A model generated the notes under the pieces. That model was given only the letters and a program-made list of their open reading frames with translations. It ran no database searches and had not been told where the DNA came from. Of a DNA stretch of 56,272 bases, positions 1 to 6,551 are shown in pieces. The translations under genes were made by a program, and so were the position numbers. Location of the stretch: positions 1 through 56,272 of the forward strand of contig JAKBMB010000012.1 in NCBI GenBank assembly GCA_021831785.1. The letters run 5' to 3'. Every line of letters starts with the position of its first letter. Position 1 is the first letter of the stretch. This DNA is from Deltaproteobacteria bacterium. GTDB taxonomy: Bacteria; Desulfobacterota; Binatia; Binatales; Binataceae.

Positions 1-1745
1 GCTTCGGTCTCGGGGTCCGGATGCAGGTTGCGGATTTCGGGCTGGTCGCGATCGGGATGAGGCAGAACCAGGGCACTGGCGATCCGCTCGACGCCCTGAA
101 GCGTCAGTGATCGCTGGCGTTCCGACTCCTGGCGGCGCCGCTCTCGGCGCGCCATCAGCGCGGCGTGGCGGTCCTCGGCCTGCTTGAGATTTCCGGCCGC
201 GCCCTCGACGCCCCGTTCGACATCCTCGGCGAGGCGGCCGATGAGCTGGTCCTCTTTTTCCAGCAGGGCGGTCAGCGAAAGCTCGACGTGCCGCGCGATG
301 CGTTCGATTTCCGCGACGCGCTCGGCGCGGATTTCATTCAAGAAGGGTGTTAGGGCGTGATCGTTGAGCCATGCGCGTGGCTCTGGCGCCTGGGTGGCGG
401 CTGGCAGGTCTTGGGGCACGGGCGCGGCGGTCAGATTTCCGAGTGCGTTCTGATCGCGGAGTTGCGTGCTCCCGGAGTCGTCGATTTCGACCGCGAATAT
501 CCGCTCGTGAATGATGTCGCCGAGTCCATCGACGACGCGTGCGCGGTAGAAGTCGAGCCGGACGGGTTCCGTGATGTCCAGGGAATAGAAGCAGGCGCCA
601 TCGGCGAGCGATGGTCGAGCCTCGGCCAGTGTATGGCGGCGCAGCGCCTCGAAAAGCGGATGGCCCGGAGTAACCCATTCGAGGTTGTGTTTCTCGGCGG
701 TCTCGCGCTCCGTCGAGAAACGGGGGTAGCGGTTGGCCAGCGGTTGCAGCTTCCAGTCAGGTTCACTTTCGTAGCGATGAAGGACCGGCGGCGTCGCGGC
801 GGGATCGAAAGTGTGGGGGAGCGACGCGAGCGGCTTCAGACTAAGCGGCACAAATGGCGCGGTTTCGCGGACGAAACGGGCAATAGTTTCCGGGACGACG
901 CGGCGCTCCTGTGCAAGGGCGCGGCGTTCCACGAGCATTTGCAGGTTGAGCCGCTTGGACGCCAGCCCCTCCAGCGCATTCTCGCAGATGGCGCGGAAGT
1001 GACCCTCGCTCACGTCGCGAAGCAGGCGGTCTTCCAGATCGTCCGCCGTGAGATTGCCGGTGTAATATTCGCGCAGGACTCTCTCGATGTGAGCGGCGGG
1101 CAGGATTTCACCAACCACGTTGAAGACCGCATCGTTGTCGAGTACCTTGCGAATCTCATCGAGTTTTTCCAGCAGCTTGTCTAGGATGCGGCCTTCCACG
1201 GTGTTTGTCGCAACAAAGTTGAAGATCAAACAGTCAGAGGTCTGGCCGTAACGGTGGATTCGCCCCATCCGCTGCTCAAGACGATTGGGATTCCACGGAA
1301 TATCGTAATTGAAGAGGACGTGGCAGCACTGAAGGTTGATGCCTTCGCCGGCGGCCTCGGTGGCGACGAGTACCTGGATCGCGCCTTCGCGGAATTGCTG
1401 CTCGGTGTAAAGTCGCGTGCCCTTTTCGTCACGCATGCCGGGGCGCATCCCCCCGTGGATGAATCCAACCTTGAAACCCCACGTCGTGAGTTTTTCGACC
1501 AGATAGTCGAGCGTGTCCTTGAACTCGGTGAAGATGAGCAGCCGCTCGGCGGGATTGTCGAAGAAGCCCTGCTCGCGGAGCACGGTGCGAAGTTTCGTGA
1601 GCTTGGCCTCCGTCTCGGAGTCTTCGAGGGCCTGCGCCTGCTTCGCGAGCCGTTCAAGCTCGGCGACTTCCTCGCGTACCTGGCCGGGATTTTGCGCGAG
1701 GGTGATCGCTTCAAGGTTCGACTTCACGACGGCGCCGTATTCTAT
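1..1745 (-). pseudogene. SNF2-family helicase (DrmD-like), 5'-truncated, runs off left edge
   Basis: The minus strand is open in one frame from about 1812 to the window edge and encodes the C-terminal RecA lobe of an SNF2/DEAH helicase. Visible motifs are LLIFTEFKDTLDYL, a VLVATEAAGEGINLQ segment, YDIPWNPNRLEQR and motif VI MGRIHRYGQ (codons around 1242-1268). A long charged coiled-coil region follows, then an LPHPDRDQPEIRNL-type stretch that in DrmD-like helicases precedes a DUF3883 domain. The N-terminal lobe (Walker A, DEAH box) is absent: an in-frame stop lies at 1815-1817 and higA/higB occupy the upstream space. There is no ATG near the homology start; a GTG at 1727-1725 is the only plausible restart. 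I read it as a defence-type helicase decapitated by rearrangement. The DrmD assignment is moderate; the helicase assignment is strong. Confidence 0.75.
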
Positions 1746-1758
1746 AGCCCTCTCGGCG

Positions 1759-2094
1759 CTACGCGACCCTCGCCGTCCCGTGCGCGTTAACGAAGCGGAG
1801 TTCCACGCGCTTGTTCAGCGCGCTCGCGATGCGCCTGAGCATCGCCAGCGAGTGGCCTTCGTAATCGGCGTCCTCCAGCCTGCTAATCACAGAAGTGGTC
1901 GTACCGACCAGTTTTCCGAGCTGCTGCTGCGTGAGGCCCGCGCGCTTGCGGAGTTCATAGATCTTGCGCGCAACCGTATCGTTCGCTTCGGCCTCGGCCA
2001 GTTCGGCCATTCGTTGCGGCCGGCCCTCGTAGTAGCGGCGATGAATGATTTCGACCGCATCAGTCGTGGGCTTCTGCTTGCTTGTTTTTTTCAT
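1759..2094 (-). CDS. higA: HigA-type antitoxin (XRE helix-turn-helix)
   Basis: This protein of about 111 residues carries a HigA/XRE-type helix-turn-helix (RKRAGLTQQQLGKLVGTTTS, then a recognition-helix-like ISRLEDADYEGHSLAMLRRI), roughly residues 48-85. The family binds and neutralises a RelE-like HigB toxin and represses its own operon. An upstream ATG at 2136 would overlap higB. The ATG at 2094 is preferred because it follows a GAAGGA-like ribosome-binding site and begins MKKTSKQ as in relatives. It lies directly downstream of higB on the same strand, toxin first, as usual for Hig systems. Its stop codon abuts the truncated helicase, marking a rearrangement junction. Confidence 0.85.
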   Translation of the reverse strand: MKKTSKQKPTTDAVEIIHRRYYEGRPQRMAELAEAEANDTVARKIYELRKRAGLTQQQLGKLVGTTTSVISRLEDADYEGHSLAMLRRIASALNKRVELRFVNAHGTARVA

Positions 2095-2122
2095 CGTCCT
2101 TCGCTCCTCATCGGGACGCAGG

Positions 2123-2491
2123 TTACGATTCCTCAAAGGTGTGGAGCTTCGGGTCTTGCTCGAATCTTCGTTTTCGCAACGATGCCGTCTCGATAGCTGC
2201 GGCGGGAACTCTGTCCTGCTTCGTCAGGCCGTGGGCGAGGATCGTTGCGACCCGCCCGTGAAAGAAGTAGAGGATCCGGTAATTGACGTGCTGGAGTCCG
2301 ACCCGCAGTTCGTAGATGCCGTCGCGCAGAAGGTCGCCTTCCGGCCGGCGCAATTCGTGGCCCAGTTCCGCCAGTCTTTGAATTCTGACCCTGCACTTAT
2401 CCTGCGCCTTAGCCGCAAGCCCGTCGAACCACTCCAGAACCGGCACGCTGCCGTCGGCCTCCCGGTAGAAAACAACCTTGGTTCTCGGCAC
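2123..2491 (-). CDS. higB: HigB-type toxin (RelE/Gp49-like)
   Basis: This 122-residue protein matches the phage-derived Gp49-like/HigB family. It has an N-terminal WFDGLAAKAQDKCRVRIQRL helix, a central LLRDGIYELRVGLQHVNYRI strand-rich segment and YFFHGRVATILAHGLTKQ near the C-terminal third. Toxins of this family are ribosome-dependent mRNA endonucleases held inactive by HigA. The gene precedes higA with a gap of 28 nt when the preferred higA start is used. A TTTCGCAA/TTGCGAAA palindrome lies about 20 bp upstream of the start (2510-2527) and could be the operator, although a similar palindrome at 5507-5523 sits in an attachment-site-like context with no higB next to it. Confidence 0.85.
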   Translation of the reverse strand: MPRTKVVFYREADGSVPVLEWFDGLAAKAQDKCRVRIQRLAELGHELRRPEGDLLRDGIYELRVGLQHVNYRILYFFHGRVATILAHGLTKQDRVPAAAIETASLRKRRFEQDPKLHTFEES

Positions 2492-2509
2492 TCAGCTTCT
2501 TCTAGCAGG

Positions 2510-2580
2510 TTTCGCAAAATTGCGAAAGGCTGCTCGGCGAAAAGTGTCCAAGAGGATCTGAATTCAGATGATCTGGGACG
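2510..2580. other. attachment-site arm-like region, copy 1
   Basis: A palindrome with TTTCGCAA arms (2510-2527) is followed by a GTGTCCAA motif and a GATCTGAATTCAGATGATCT motif. The same three-part arrangement recurs at 5507-5584, and the last two parts recur at 3149-3186. Two of the copies sit just left of a tRNA-Ser 5' fragment. This is what recombinase or accessory-factor arm sites at the end of an integrative element would look like, but no integrase gene is visible in the window. Confidence 0.45.
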
Positions 2581-2657
2581 ATGTTTGAAAGCGAAAGGAG
2601 CTTGATTTTCCAATGTTTTATGACTTGAGATGACCTGGGAAAACCTGGCGTACCGAA

Positions 2658-2696
2658 TTACCAATCTGGTGCCTTCGACCGCTCGGCCACCTCTCC
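2658..2696 (-). pseudogene. tRNA-Ser 5' half, copy 1
   Basis: Read on the minus strand, the acceptor 5' strand GGAGAGG, the spacer TG, a class II D-arm (GCCGAGCGGTCGAAGGC) and the 5' anticodon stem CCAGA are intact. The sequence then changes: the loop region reads TTGGTAA and no matching 3' anticodon stem, variable arm or T arm follows. It is therefore a tRNA fragment. The break at the anticodon loop is typical of tyrosine-recombinase integration into tRNA genes. Confidence 0.7.
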
Positions 2697-2856
2697 GCAT
2701 TGCCAATTTTTCGGGCAATTCCGCGGACTTCCGCCCCATCATCATGCCTCGCCGGAGAGGCTGAATCCATCACTTTCCCGCAACTTTGCCGCCTTTTTGC
2801 GCCGACGGCGGATGTATCAGCACGCGATCTGTCGGCAGGTTGTCAAGCGGCCGATG
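2662..2856. repeat. 195-bp direct repeat, copy 1
   Basis: By eye this segment is identical to 5669-5863 over 195 bases (offset 3007). It contains the 5' half of a tRNA-Ser gene on the minus strand plus about 160 bp upstream of it, including a TTGACA box on the minus strand near the right end that may be the tRNA promoter -35. The left edge of identity falls at the tRNA anticodon loop. The right edge falls a few bases before the stop of the trbF-like pseudogene. Confidence 0.9.
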
Positions 2857-2860
2857 ATTT

Positions 2861-3137
2861 TTAGCCAACGCGCCGGCGGTAGTGCGGTTGTAAGCCCTCG
2901 CAAGCGTTGGGGATGAGAGTCGCCAGCTCGTAACGCATCATCCTGTCCGTGCTGATTTGTGCGGAGTTCTCGGTGAGCGCGCTCGGCGCGGCGAGCGCAT
3001 AACCGAGCTTGTCCGCCTCCACGACCTACGGAACGAATCTACTGCGCGTGCTGACCCAGACCATCCCGAAGGCCAGCACCAGGGTGATGGCCATCATGCC
3101 GGCGGCGGCGAGCGAGACTGCGAATGAACGTCCTGGG
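2861..3137 (-). pseudogene. trbF: TrbF/VirB8-like conjugal transfer protein remnant
   Basis: Minus-strand translation gives a hydrophobic segment (MMAITLVLAFGMVWVS) followed by TRSRFVP, an in-frame TAG, then VVEADKLGYAL and an RMMRYELATLI stretch before a TAA at 2863-2861. The family signature is a transmembrane helix followed by a PYVVEVDKLG-like motif; the stop replaces the tyrosine codon. The C-terminal domain is missing because the reading frame ends at the 195-bp repeat. TrbF/VirB8 is a periplasmic scaffold of type IV secretion. This fragment suggests that an integrative conjugative element once occupied the site. The identification rests on a short motif. Confidence 0.55.
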
Positions 3138-3148
3138 ATCGTTCGACC

Positions 3149-3186
3149 GTGTCCAAGTTTATCAGATCTGACGTGATCTCAGATGA
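3149..3186. other. attachment-site arm-like region, degenerate third copy
   Basis: GTGTCCAA is followed by GATCTGACGTGATCTCAGATGA, resembling the arm-like motifs at 2510-2580 and 5507-5584. Here no tRNA fragment follows. It may be a scar of a further integration or deletion. Confidence 0.3.
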
Positions 3187-3287
3187 CGCCTCAGCTGATT
3201 CCTTTAGCTGCAAGAGTATGGCAACGCCGAGTCTGCGAACTTGGACAGTTTGCGATCGCCAAGGGATCGCGGGGTATACTGGGCGGA

Positions 3288-4151
3288 ATGGAGATCCAAG
3301 CGCCAGTTCATTTCGTGCATGCAGGTGACCTTGATCCAAGGTCAGCAGCGGAAGATCCGCGGCGGACAGACTTTCCGGAACGCAACGTAGACATCGATTT
3401 GCGCGCTTGCGAATTTATTCAACCCGCGGCGGCACTTTGGTGCGTCGTGTACAGCCTTCTTGCCGCGAAAAGGAACGCAAGCTGCCGGCTTCTGGTTCCA
3501 GAGAACCTAGGCGTCGCGATTTATTTAAAGTCGATGGAGTTGTTCAGGATACTCCAAGCGAGCGGTGTGGAGGTGGACGATCGAGGCGTGGGCGGCGGGT
3601 CAACTGCGCGGCTCATTATACCGATCACGCAATTCACCACCGAGTCGGAAGTCGACAGGATAGCGAATCAAGCGAGCGCTCGCTTGACGGCGGCCGGGGT
3701 CGGCGCCGCCAATCTTTATTCGGTGGTGGCGGAGGTATTTGCGGAGCTCGCGATGAACGCGGTGCAGCATTCGCAATCTGAAATCGCTTGCCTGGGCCTG
3801 ATTCAATTTTACCAATTCGAGACCGGCGAGCGATTTGTCTGCGCGGTCGCCGACGGTGGAATTGGAATCAAGGCCTCTTTAGAATCAAACCCCGATCTCC
3901 GGCGCCGCGCGACTTATGACTGGACAGCAATCGAGATGGCCCTTGAGGAGGGTGTGTCAGGAACCGGCTCCAGCAGGCGTGGCATCGGGCTGTTTGGCGT
4001 AGCCGAGGACATGGCCAAACCGGGGCGTCAGCTTATAATTCATTCGGGAATCGGGCTCTTGCGAAGAACCGGGGGAGGGGCGACATCGGAAGCCACGCGG
4101 ACGCCTGTACGCTTCCCGGGCACACTCGTGTCCGCCTCAATTCCCACGTAA
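3288..4151 (+). CDS. ATP-binding protein with histidine-kinase-like ATPase domain
   Basis: This protein of about 287 residues has an N-terminal region (roughly 1-100) with an IDLRACEFIQPAAALW segment resembling a STAS-like fold. A C-terminal GHKL/HATPase_c domain follows: N box ELAMNAVQHS, G1 box VADGGIGI and G2-like RRGIGLFGV. No phospho-acceptor histidine (H-box) domain is visible, so it is not a classical sensor kinase and looks more like anti-sigma or GHKL partner-switch ATPases. I prefer the ATG at 3288 (MEIQAPVHF) over an upstream ATG at 3183, which would overlap the arm-like motif. The STAS-like gene 12 bp downstream is almost certainly co-transcribed. Function unknown; it lies in an integrated island between two toxin-antitoxin pairs. 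Confidence 0.75.
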   Translation: MEIQAPVHFVHAGDLDPRSAAEDPRRTDFPERNVDIDLRACEFIQPAAALWCVVYSLLAAKRNASCRLLVPENLGVAIYLKSMELFRILQASGVEVDDRGVGGGSTARLIIPITQFTTESEVDRIANQASARLTAAGVGAANLYSVVAEVFAELAMNAVQHSQSEIACLGLIQFYQFETGERFVCAVADGGIGIKASLESNPDLRRRATYDWTAIEMALEEGVSGTGSSRRGIGLFGVAEDMAKPGRQLIIHSGIGLLRRTGGGATSEATRTPVRFPGTLVSASIPT

Positions 4152-4163
4152 AATAAATCCGAT

Positions 4164-4514
4164 ATGCGTTCGGTCGAAGTATTTCAACGCTTGCGCCGGA
4201 AAATTCTCGTGACTCGCGAGTCCGCGTCGGCCCTGCGTCAAGAGATCGACTCCTCGATCAAGGCGGATGGAGAAGTCATCTTGGACTTCACCGGAATAGA
4301 CGCGGTGACTCCTTCCTTTGTGGATGAAGTTCTCGGAATGATCGATGACGCGCGAGCCGATTCATCTCGACGCGAGGTGCGCGTCATCTTCAGGCATACA
4401 CCGACGTCTCTTTCGGAAAAGTTTGTCGCCATTGGAAAGCGACACGGTGCGAGGATGTCTCAATCCGGCATCGATGCGTGGGAAATCACAAACGTTGGCG
4501 TCGGAGCGGCTTAG
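4164..4514 (+). CDS. STAS-like domain protein (DUF4325 type)
   Basis: This small protein of 116 residues has a STAS-like pattern: strand VILDFTGIDAVTPSFVDEVL, then a helix and a VRVIFRHT strand. The serine of TPSFVDEV sits where STAS antagonists are phosphorylated, although DUF4325 proteins are not generally shown to be phosphorylated. It starts 12 bp after the GHKL ATPase gene. Pairing of a GHKL ATPase with a DUF4325 protein recurs in accessory regions of many bacteria and suggests a partner-switch module. The precise role is unknown. Confidence 0.7.
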   Translation: MRSVEVFQRLRRKILVTRESASALRQEIDSSIKADGEVILDFTGIDAVTPSFVDEVLGMIDDARADSSRREVRVIFRHTPTSLSEKFVAIGKRHGARMSQSGIDAWEITNVGVGAA

Positions 4515-4534
4515 GTCAGGGTCGAGAGATCTTT

Positions 4535-4691
4535 GTGCTCTCGGGGTCATGTGCCAGCGCTTCCATTGCGAATTGCCGCGCGTGAAGAGCCAGTCCGCCG
4601 CTTCGCGGAAGATGGCAATCACCACGCCATAGTAGGCCGGGCCGGCTCGCACCACCGTCAGCAGTCCAGCTTCCATAACGAGACTCGTCAT
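4535..4691 (-). pseudogene. GNAT acetyltransferase N-terminal remnant
   Basis: A minus-strand reading beginning at 4691 gives LLTVVRAGPAYYGVVIAIF followed by REAADWLFTRGNSQW. This resembles the first 40 residues of GNAT acetyltransferases (R-x-A-x-x-x-D followed by a helix ending WLxxRGxxQW). Beyond about residue 50 the similarity stops and the frame continues only as antisense of the STAS-like gene, so the acetyl-CoA-binding half is absent. I call it a fragment with modest confidence. Confidence 0.35.
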
Positions 4692-4756
4692 GCTTGTCGC
4701 GTCGGCCCTCGATCGTGCTGCGAGGTATCCAAGGTTATGCGACCTTTGTTAATCGA

Positions 4757-5050
4757 CTATCCGCGAGACCGTGCCGCCTGACGTTGCGCGGCTGGGTTCT
4801 CGCTGCGCTGGAGCGCGAGTTCCAAAGCCTGGCGAATGTAGCGCTGGTATGGGATACCGCGGCGGCGGGCGGCGGCGCGAATGGCGCGCAGCAATTCGGC
4901 GGAGATTCGCAGGTTCACCGACTTCTGCTTCGGCCTGTATTCAAATGGAAACGGCTGAAGATTCTCGGCGCTGATGTACTCCGACAAATCCTTATCGAGA
5001 AGCTCCTCCGCTTGCTTGTCGCTCTTGAGCGCGGGCAATTTCTTGCTCAT
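4757..5050 (-). CDS. brnA: BrnA/CopG-type antitoxin
   Basis: This 97-residue protein has an acidic N-terminal toxin-binding half and a C-terminal ribbon-helix-helix: KQKSVNLRISAELLRAIRAA followed by a GIPYQRYIRQALELAL helix. This is typical of BrnA/CopG antitoxins, which bind DNA as dimers and repress the operon. It overlaps the upstream brnT gene by 59 bases, indicating translational coupling. Codon usage resembles the neighbours. Confidence 0.8.
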   Translation of the reverse strand: MSKKLPALKSDKQAEELLDKDLSEYISAENLQPFPFEYRPKQKSVNLRISAELLRAIRAAARRRGIPYQRYIRQALELALQRSENPAAQRQAARSRG

Positions 5051-5351
5051 ATTTCCTGATCTCCCTCTTGTGCATGTAGCGAGCGCTGATCGGCCGCAAC
5101 CGAGCGCCGGCCGCGCGCTGGCGAGGCGTGAAGACCACGAACGTATAACGTCCCTGCCGCGTGCGGCCGATGGCCAGAAACCGCGGCTCGCCAGCGGGAT
5201 TCTTTGGATCGGGCGTTATCAGGGTCTCGGCGTGCGTGAGTACGTGCTCGATTTCCTGAACTGAGACGCCGTGCTTCCGGCATTTTCCACGATTCTCCGC
5301 GTCCCACTCGAAGCCCAAGAAGGCGGTCTTTCGCGTCACCGACTCCAGCAT
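4992..5351 (-). CDS. brnT: BrnT-type ribonuclease toxin
   Basis: The FEWDAENRGKCRKHGVSVQE motif near the N terminus is the family hallmark. A VLTHAETLITPD segment follows, then RFLAIGRTRQGRYTFVVFTPR and a C-terminal RPISARYMHKREIRKYE, as in BrnT/DUF497 toxins. BrnT is a RelE-fold RNase that arrests translation. The chosen ATG at 5351 gives MLESVTRKTAFLGFEWD; an ATG six codons upstream is possible. brnA follows with an overlap, toxin first as usual. Confidence 0.85.
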   Translation of the reverse strand: MLESVTRKTAFLGFEWDAENRGKCRKHGVSVQEIEHVLTHAETLITPDPKNPAGEPRFLAIGRTRQGRYTFVVFTPRQRAAGARLRPISARYMHKREIRKYEQEIARAQERQASGGASR

Positions 5352-5506
5352 AGGCGAATGCCTATACAAACGTCAACCACAGGTTCCTGCGTCGCGCGGA
5401 TATCGCTCAGGGAACGTGTCAAGCAATCGCTTGGACGCGCTGACGGATCACTGCGGATATGAGGCGTGTTCCAAGCTCTGCGACATCCCTTTTTGGCTCA
5501 GCGGAC

Positions 5507-5584
5507 TTCGCAAAATTGCGGAAATATTTTTCGGCCCGAAGTGTCCAAAAGTGTCCAACACGATCTGAATTGAGATGATCTGGG
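5507..5584. other. attachment-site arm-like region, copy 2
   Basis: A CGCAA/TTGCG palindrome (5509-5520), two GTGTCCAA motifs (5541-5560 area) and a GATCTGAATTGAGATGATCT motif repeat the order seen at 2510-2580. About 80 bp further right lies the second tRNA-Ser fragment. A recombinase-site interpretation is inferred from the arrangement only. Confidence 0.45.
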
Positions 5585-5664
5585 CTGAGATCCCGCGACG
5601 AAAAATCCTTGATTTTTCTACGTTTCCTGATCTGGTATGGTCTGATAAGACCGTTTGTACTGAG

Positions 5665-5703
5665 TTAGCAATCTGGTGCCTTCGACCGCTCGGCCACCTC
5701 TCC
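5665..5703 (-). pseudogene. tRNA-Ser 5' half, copy 2
   Basis: The minus strand has the same acceptor and D-arm sequence as the copy at 2658-2696, then CCAGA and the loop TTGCTAA, which would contain a GCT anticodon. The bases that follow (CTCAG) do not pair with CCAGA, and no variable or T arm appears. The 3' half must lie elsewhere, probably beyond the left edge if insertions displaced it. Confidence 0.7.
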
Positions 5704-5863
5704 GCATTGCCAATTTTTCGGGCAATTCCGCGGACTTCCGCCCCATCATCATGCCTCGCCGGAGAGGCTGAATCCATCACTTTCCCGCAACTTTGCCGCC
5801 TTTTTGCGCCGACGGCGGATGTATCAGCACGCGATCTGTCGGCAGGTTGTCAAGCGGCCGATG
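5669..5863. repeat. 195-bp direct repeat, copy 2
   Basis: Identical by eye to 2662-2856. It includes the tRNA-Ser 5' half and its upstream flank. To its right the sequence is the apparent backbone leading to the fluoride-regulated operon. The 3 kb between the copies holds the trbF-like remnant, the ATPase/STAS pair, the GNAT remnant and brnTA. Confidence 0.9.
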
Positions 5864-6321
5864 CACAATATTTGACAGTCACTCAAACTAAGCTCAAGGC
5901 CGCCGCGCGCGCTTAGTCCGCGAAGGAGTGCCGCTTTATGCCGGCCGTGCGGATGAGTGTCCACGAGTGGGTAATTCAACACTTTCGCTTGGGACACGGC
6001 CGCCCGGTCAGCATTTTTTTAGCTTCATGCTCGTCGCTCGACCTTACCCGATACGCCCGCATCGGCTCAAATGAACAACCGCCGGCTGCATGAGCGGCCC
6101 CAGGTACGCGGGCGCAGGGTTAACGCCTGAACGCCCGCAAGCGATGCGGCTCAATTCGGCCGGCTGGCTGGGCTGAACGCCCAAGATACGGCCGGTCGCT
6201 TTTGCGCGTGCGCGGCGGCGAGAACCACGAGCTTGCGATCGTCGCGAAGCTTCTCGAGCGGATTGGTTCCGCGCAGCAATCGCGCGCGGTTGCGCAGCTT
6301 GAGCTTCGCGCATGGTCGCGG
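5864..6321. other. gene-free spacer
   Basis: I find no convincing coding frame here. A 111-codon minus-strand frame (6044-6379) crosses the riboswitch, is rich in Arg/Ala/Ser and resembles no protein I know. I see no complete tRNA gene. The spacer separates the tRNA-Ser locus from the promoter of the hyf-like operon. Confidence 0.5.
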
Positions 6322-6349
6322 TTGACTGACCGAGCGAACCTGCTAAGCT
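6322..6349 (+). promoter_or_regulatory. probable sigma-70 promoter of riboswitch and hyf-like operon
   Basis: TTGACT (6322-6327) and an extended -10, TGCTAAGCT (-10 hexamer TAAGCT at 6344-6349), are separated by 16 bp. Transcription would begin around 6356, just before the first paired bases of the fluoride aptamer. The fit to both riboswitch and consensus makes this likely. Confidence 0.6.
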
Positions 6350-6360
6350 ACATAACAAAC

Positions 6361-6419
6361 CGATGGTGATGGGGTTCACCGCAACCGCCCTTCCAGACTA
6401 GGGCTGACGACCCCTACCG
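6361..6419 (+). promoter_or_regulatory. fluoride riboswitch (crcB motif)
   Basis: The layout matches the fluoride aptamer. A first stem is formed by GGTG (6365-6368) and CACC (6377-6380), enclosing ATGGGGTT. A joining GCAACC follows, then a second stem GCCCT/AGGGC (about 6386-6404), and finally the conserved TGACGACCCCTACC (6405-6418), where known aptamers have TGATGRCCTCTAC. The GGGG of the first loop can pair with the 3' CCCC to form the pseudoknot that encloses the fluoride-Mg site. The 3' strand is shared with the terminator stem, so fluoride binding would favour read-through. Fluoride riboswitches upstream of formate-hydrogenlyase-like genes are known from the original crcB-motif survey. 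Confidence 0.9.
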
Positions 6420-6450
6420 AGGTGCAAACCGGTAGGGGTCTTTTCGTTTT
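6409..6450 (+). terminator. riboswitch-controlled intrinsic terminator
   Basis: GACCCCTACCG (6409-6419) and CGGTAGGGGTC (6430-6440) form a perfect 11-bp stem with a 10-nt loop, followed by TTTTCGTTTT. The 5' arm overlaps the 3' end of the fluoride aptamer, giving a classical on-switch: ligand-bound aptamer and terminator are mutually exclusive. The first gene starts about 100 bp downstream. Confidence 0.92.
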
Positions 6451-6551
6451 ATTTCCCTAGCCGGTCAGAACAAAGAAGCTTCCGCCCAAGCGCGGCCGCG
6501 GTCGGCTGCGCGGTGGGAAGAGAACGGCCCGCGTGACGGAGGCCGCCGATC

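Noticed and set aside
357-1184. 275-codon plus-strand frame
   Set aside because: It is antisense to the helicase frame, whose translation shows clear motif VI and other helicase signatures.
2658-2696. Complete tRNA gene
   Set aside because: Only the 5' half is present; the anticodon stem does not pair and no variable or T arm follows. The same holds for 5665-5703.
6044-6379. 111-codon minus-strand frame upstream of the riboswitch
   Set aside because: Arg/Ser/Ala-rich composition, no known similarity, and it runs through the promoter and aptamer of the opposite-strand operon.
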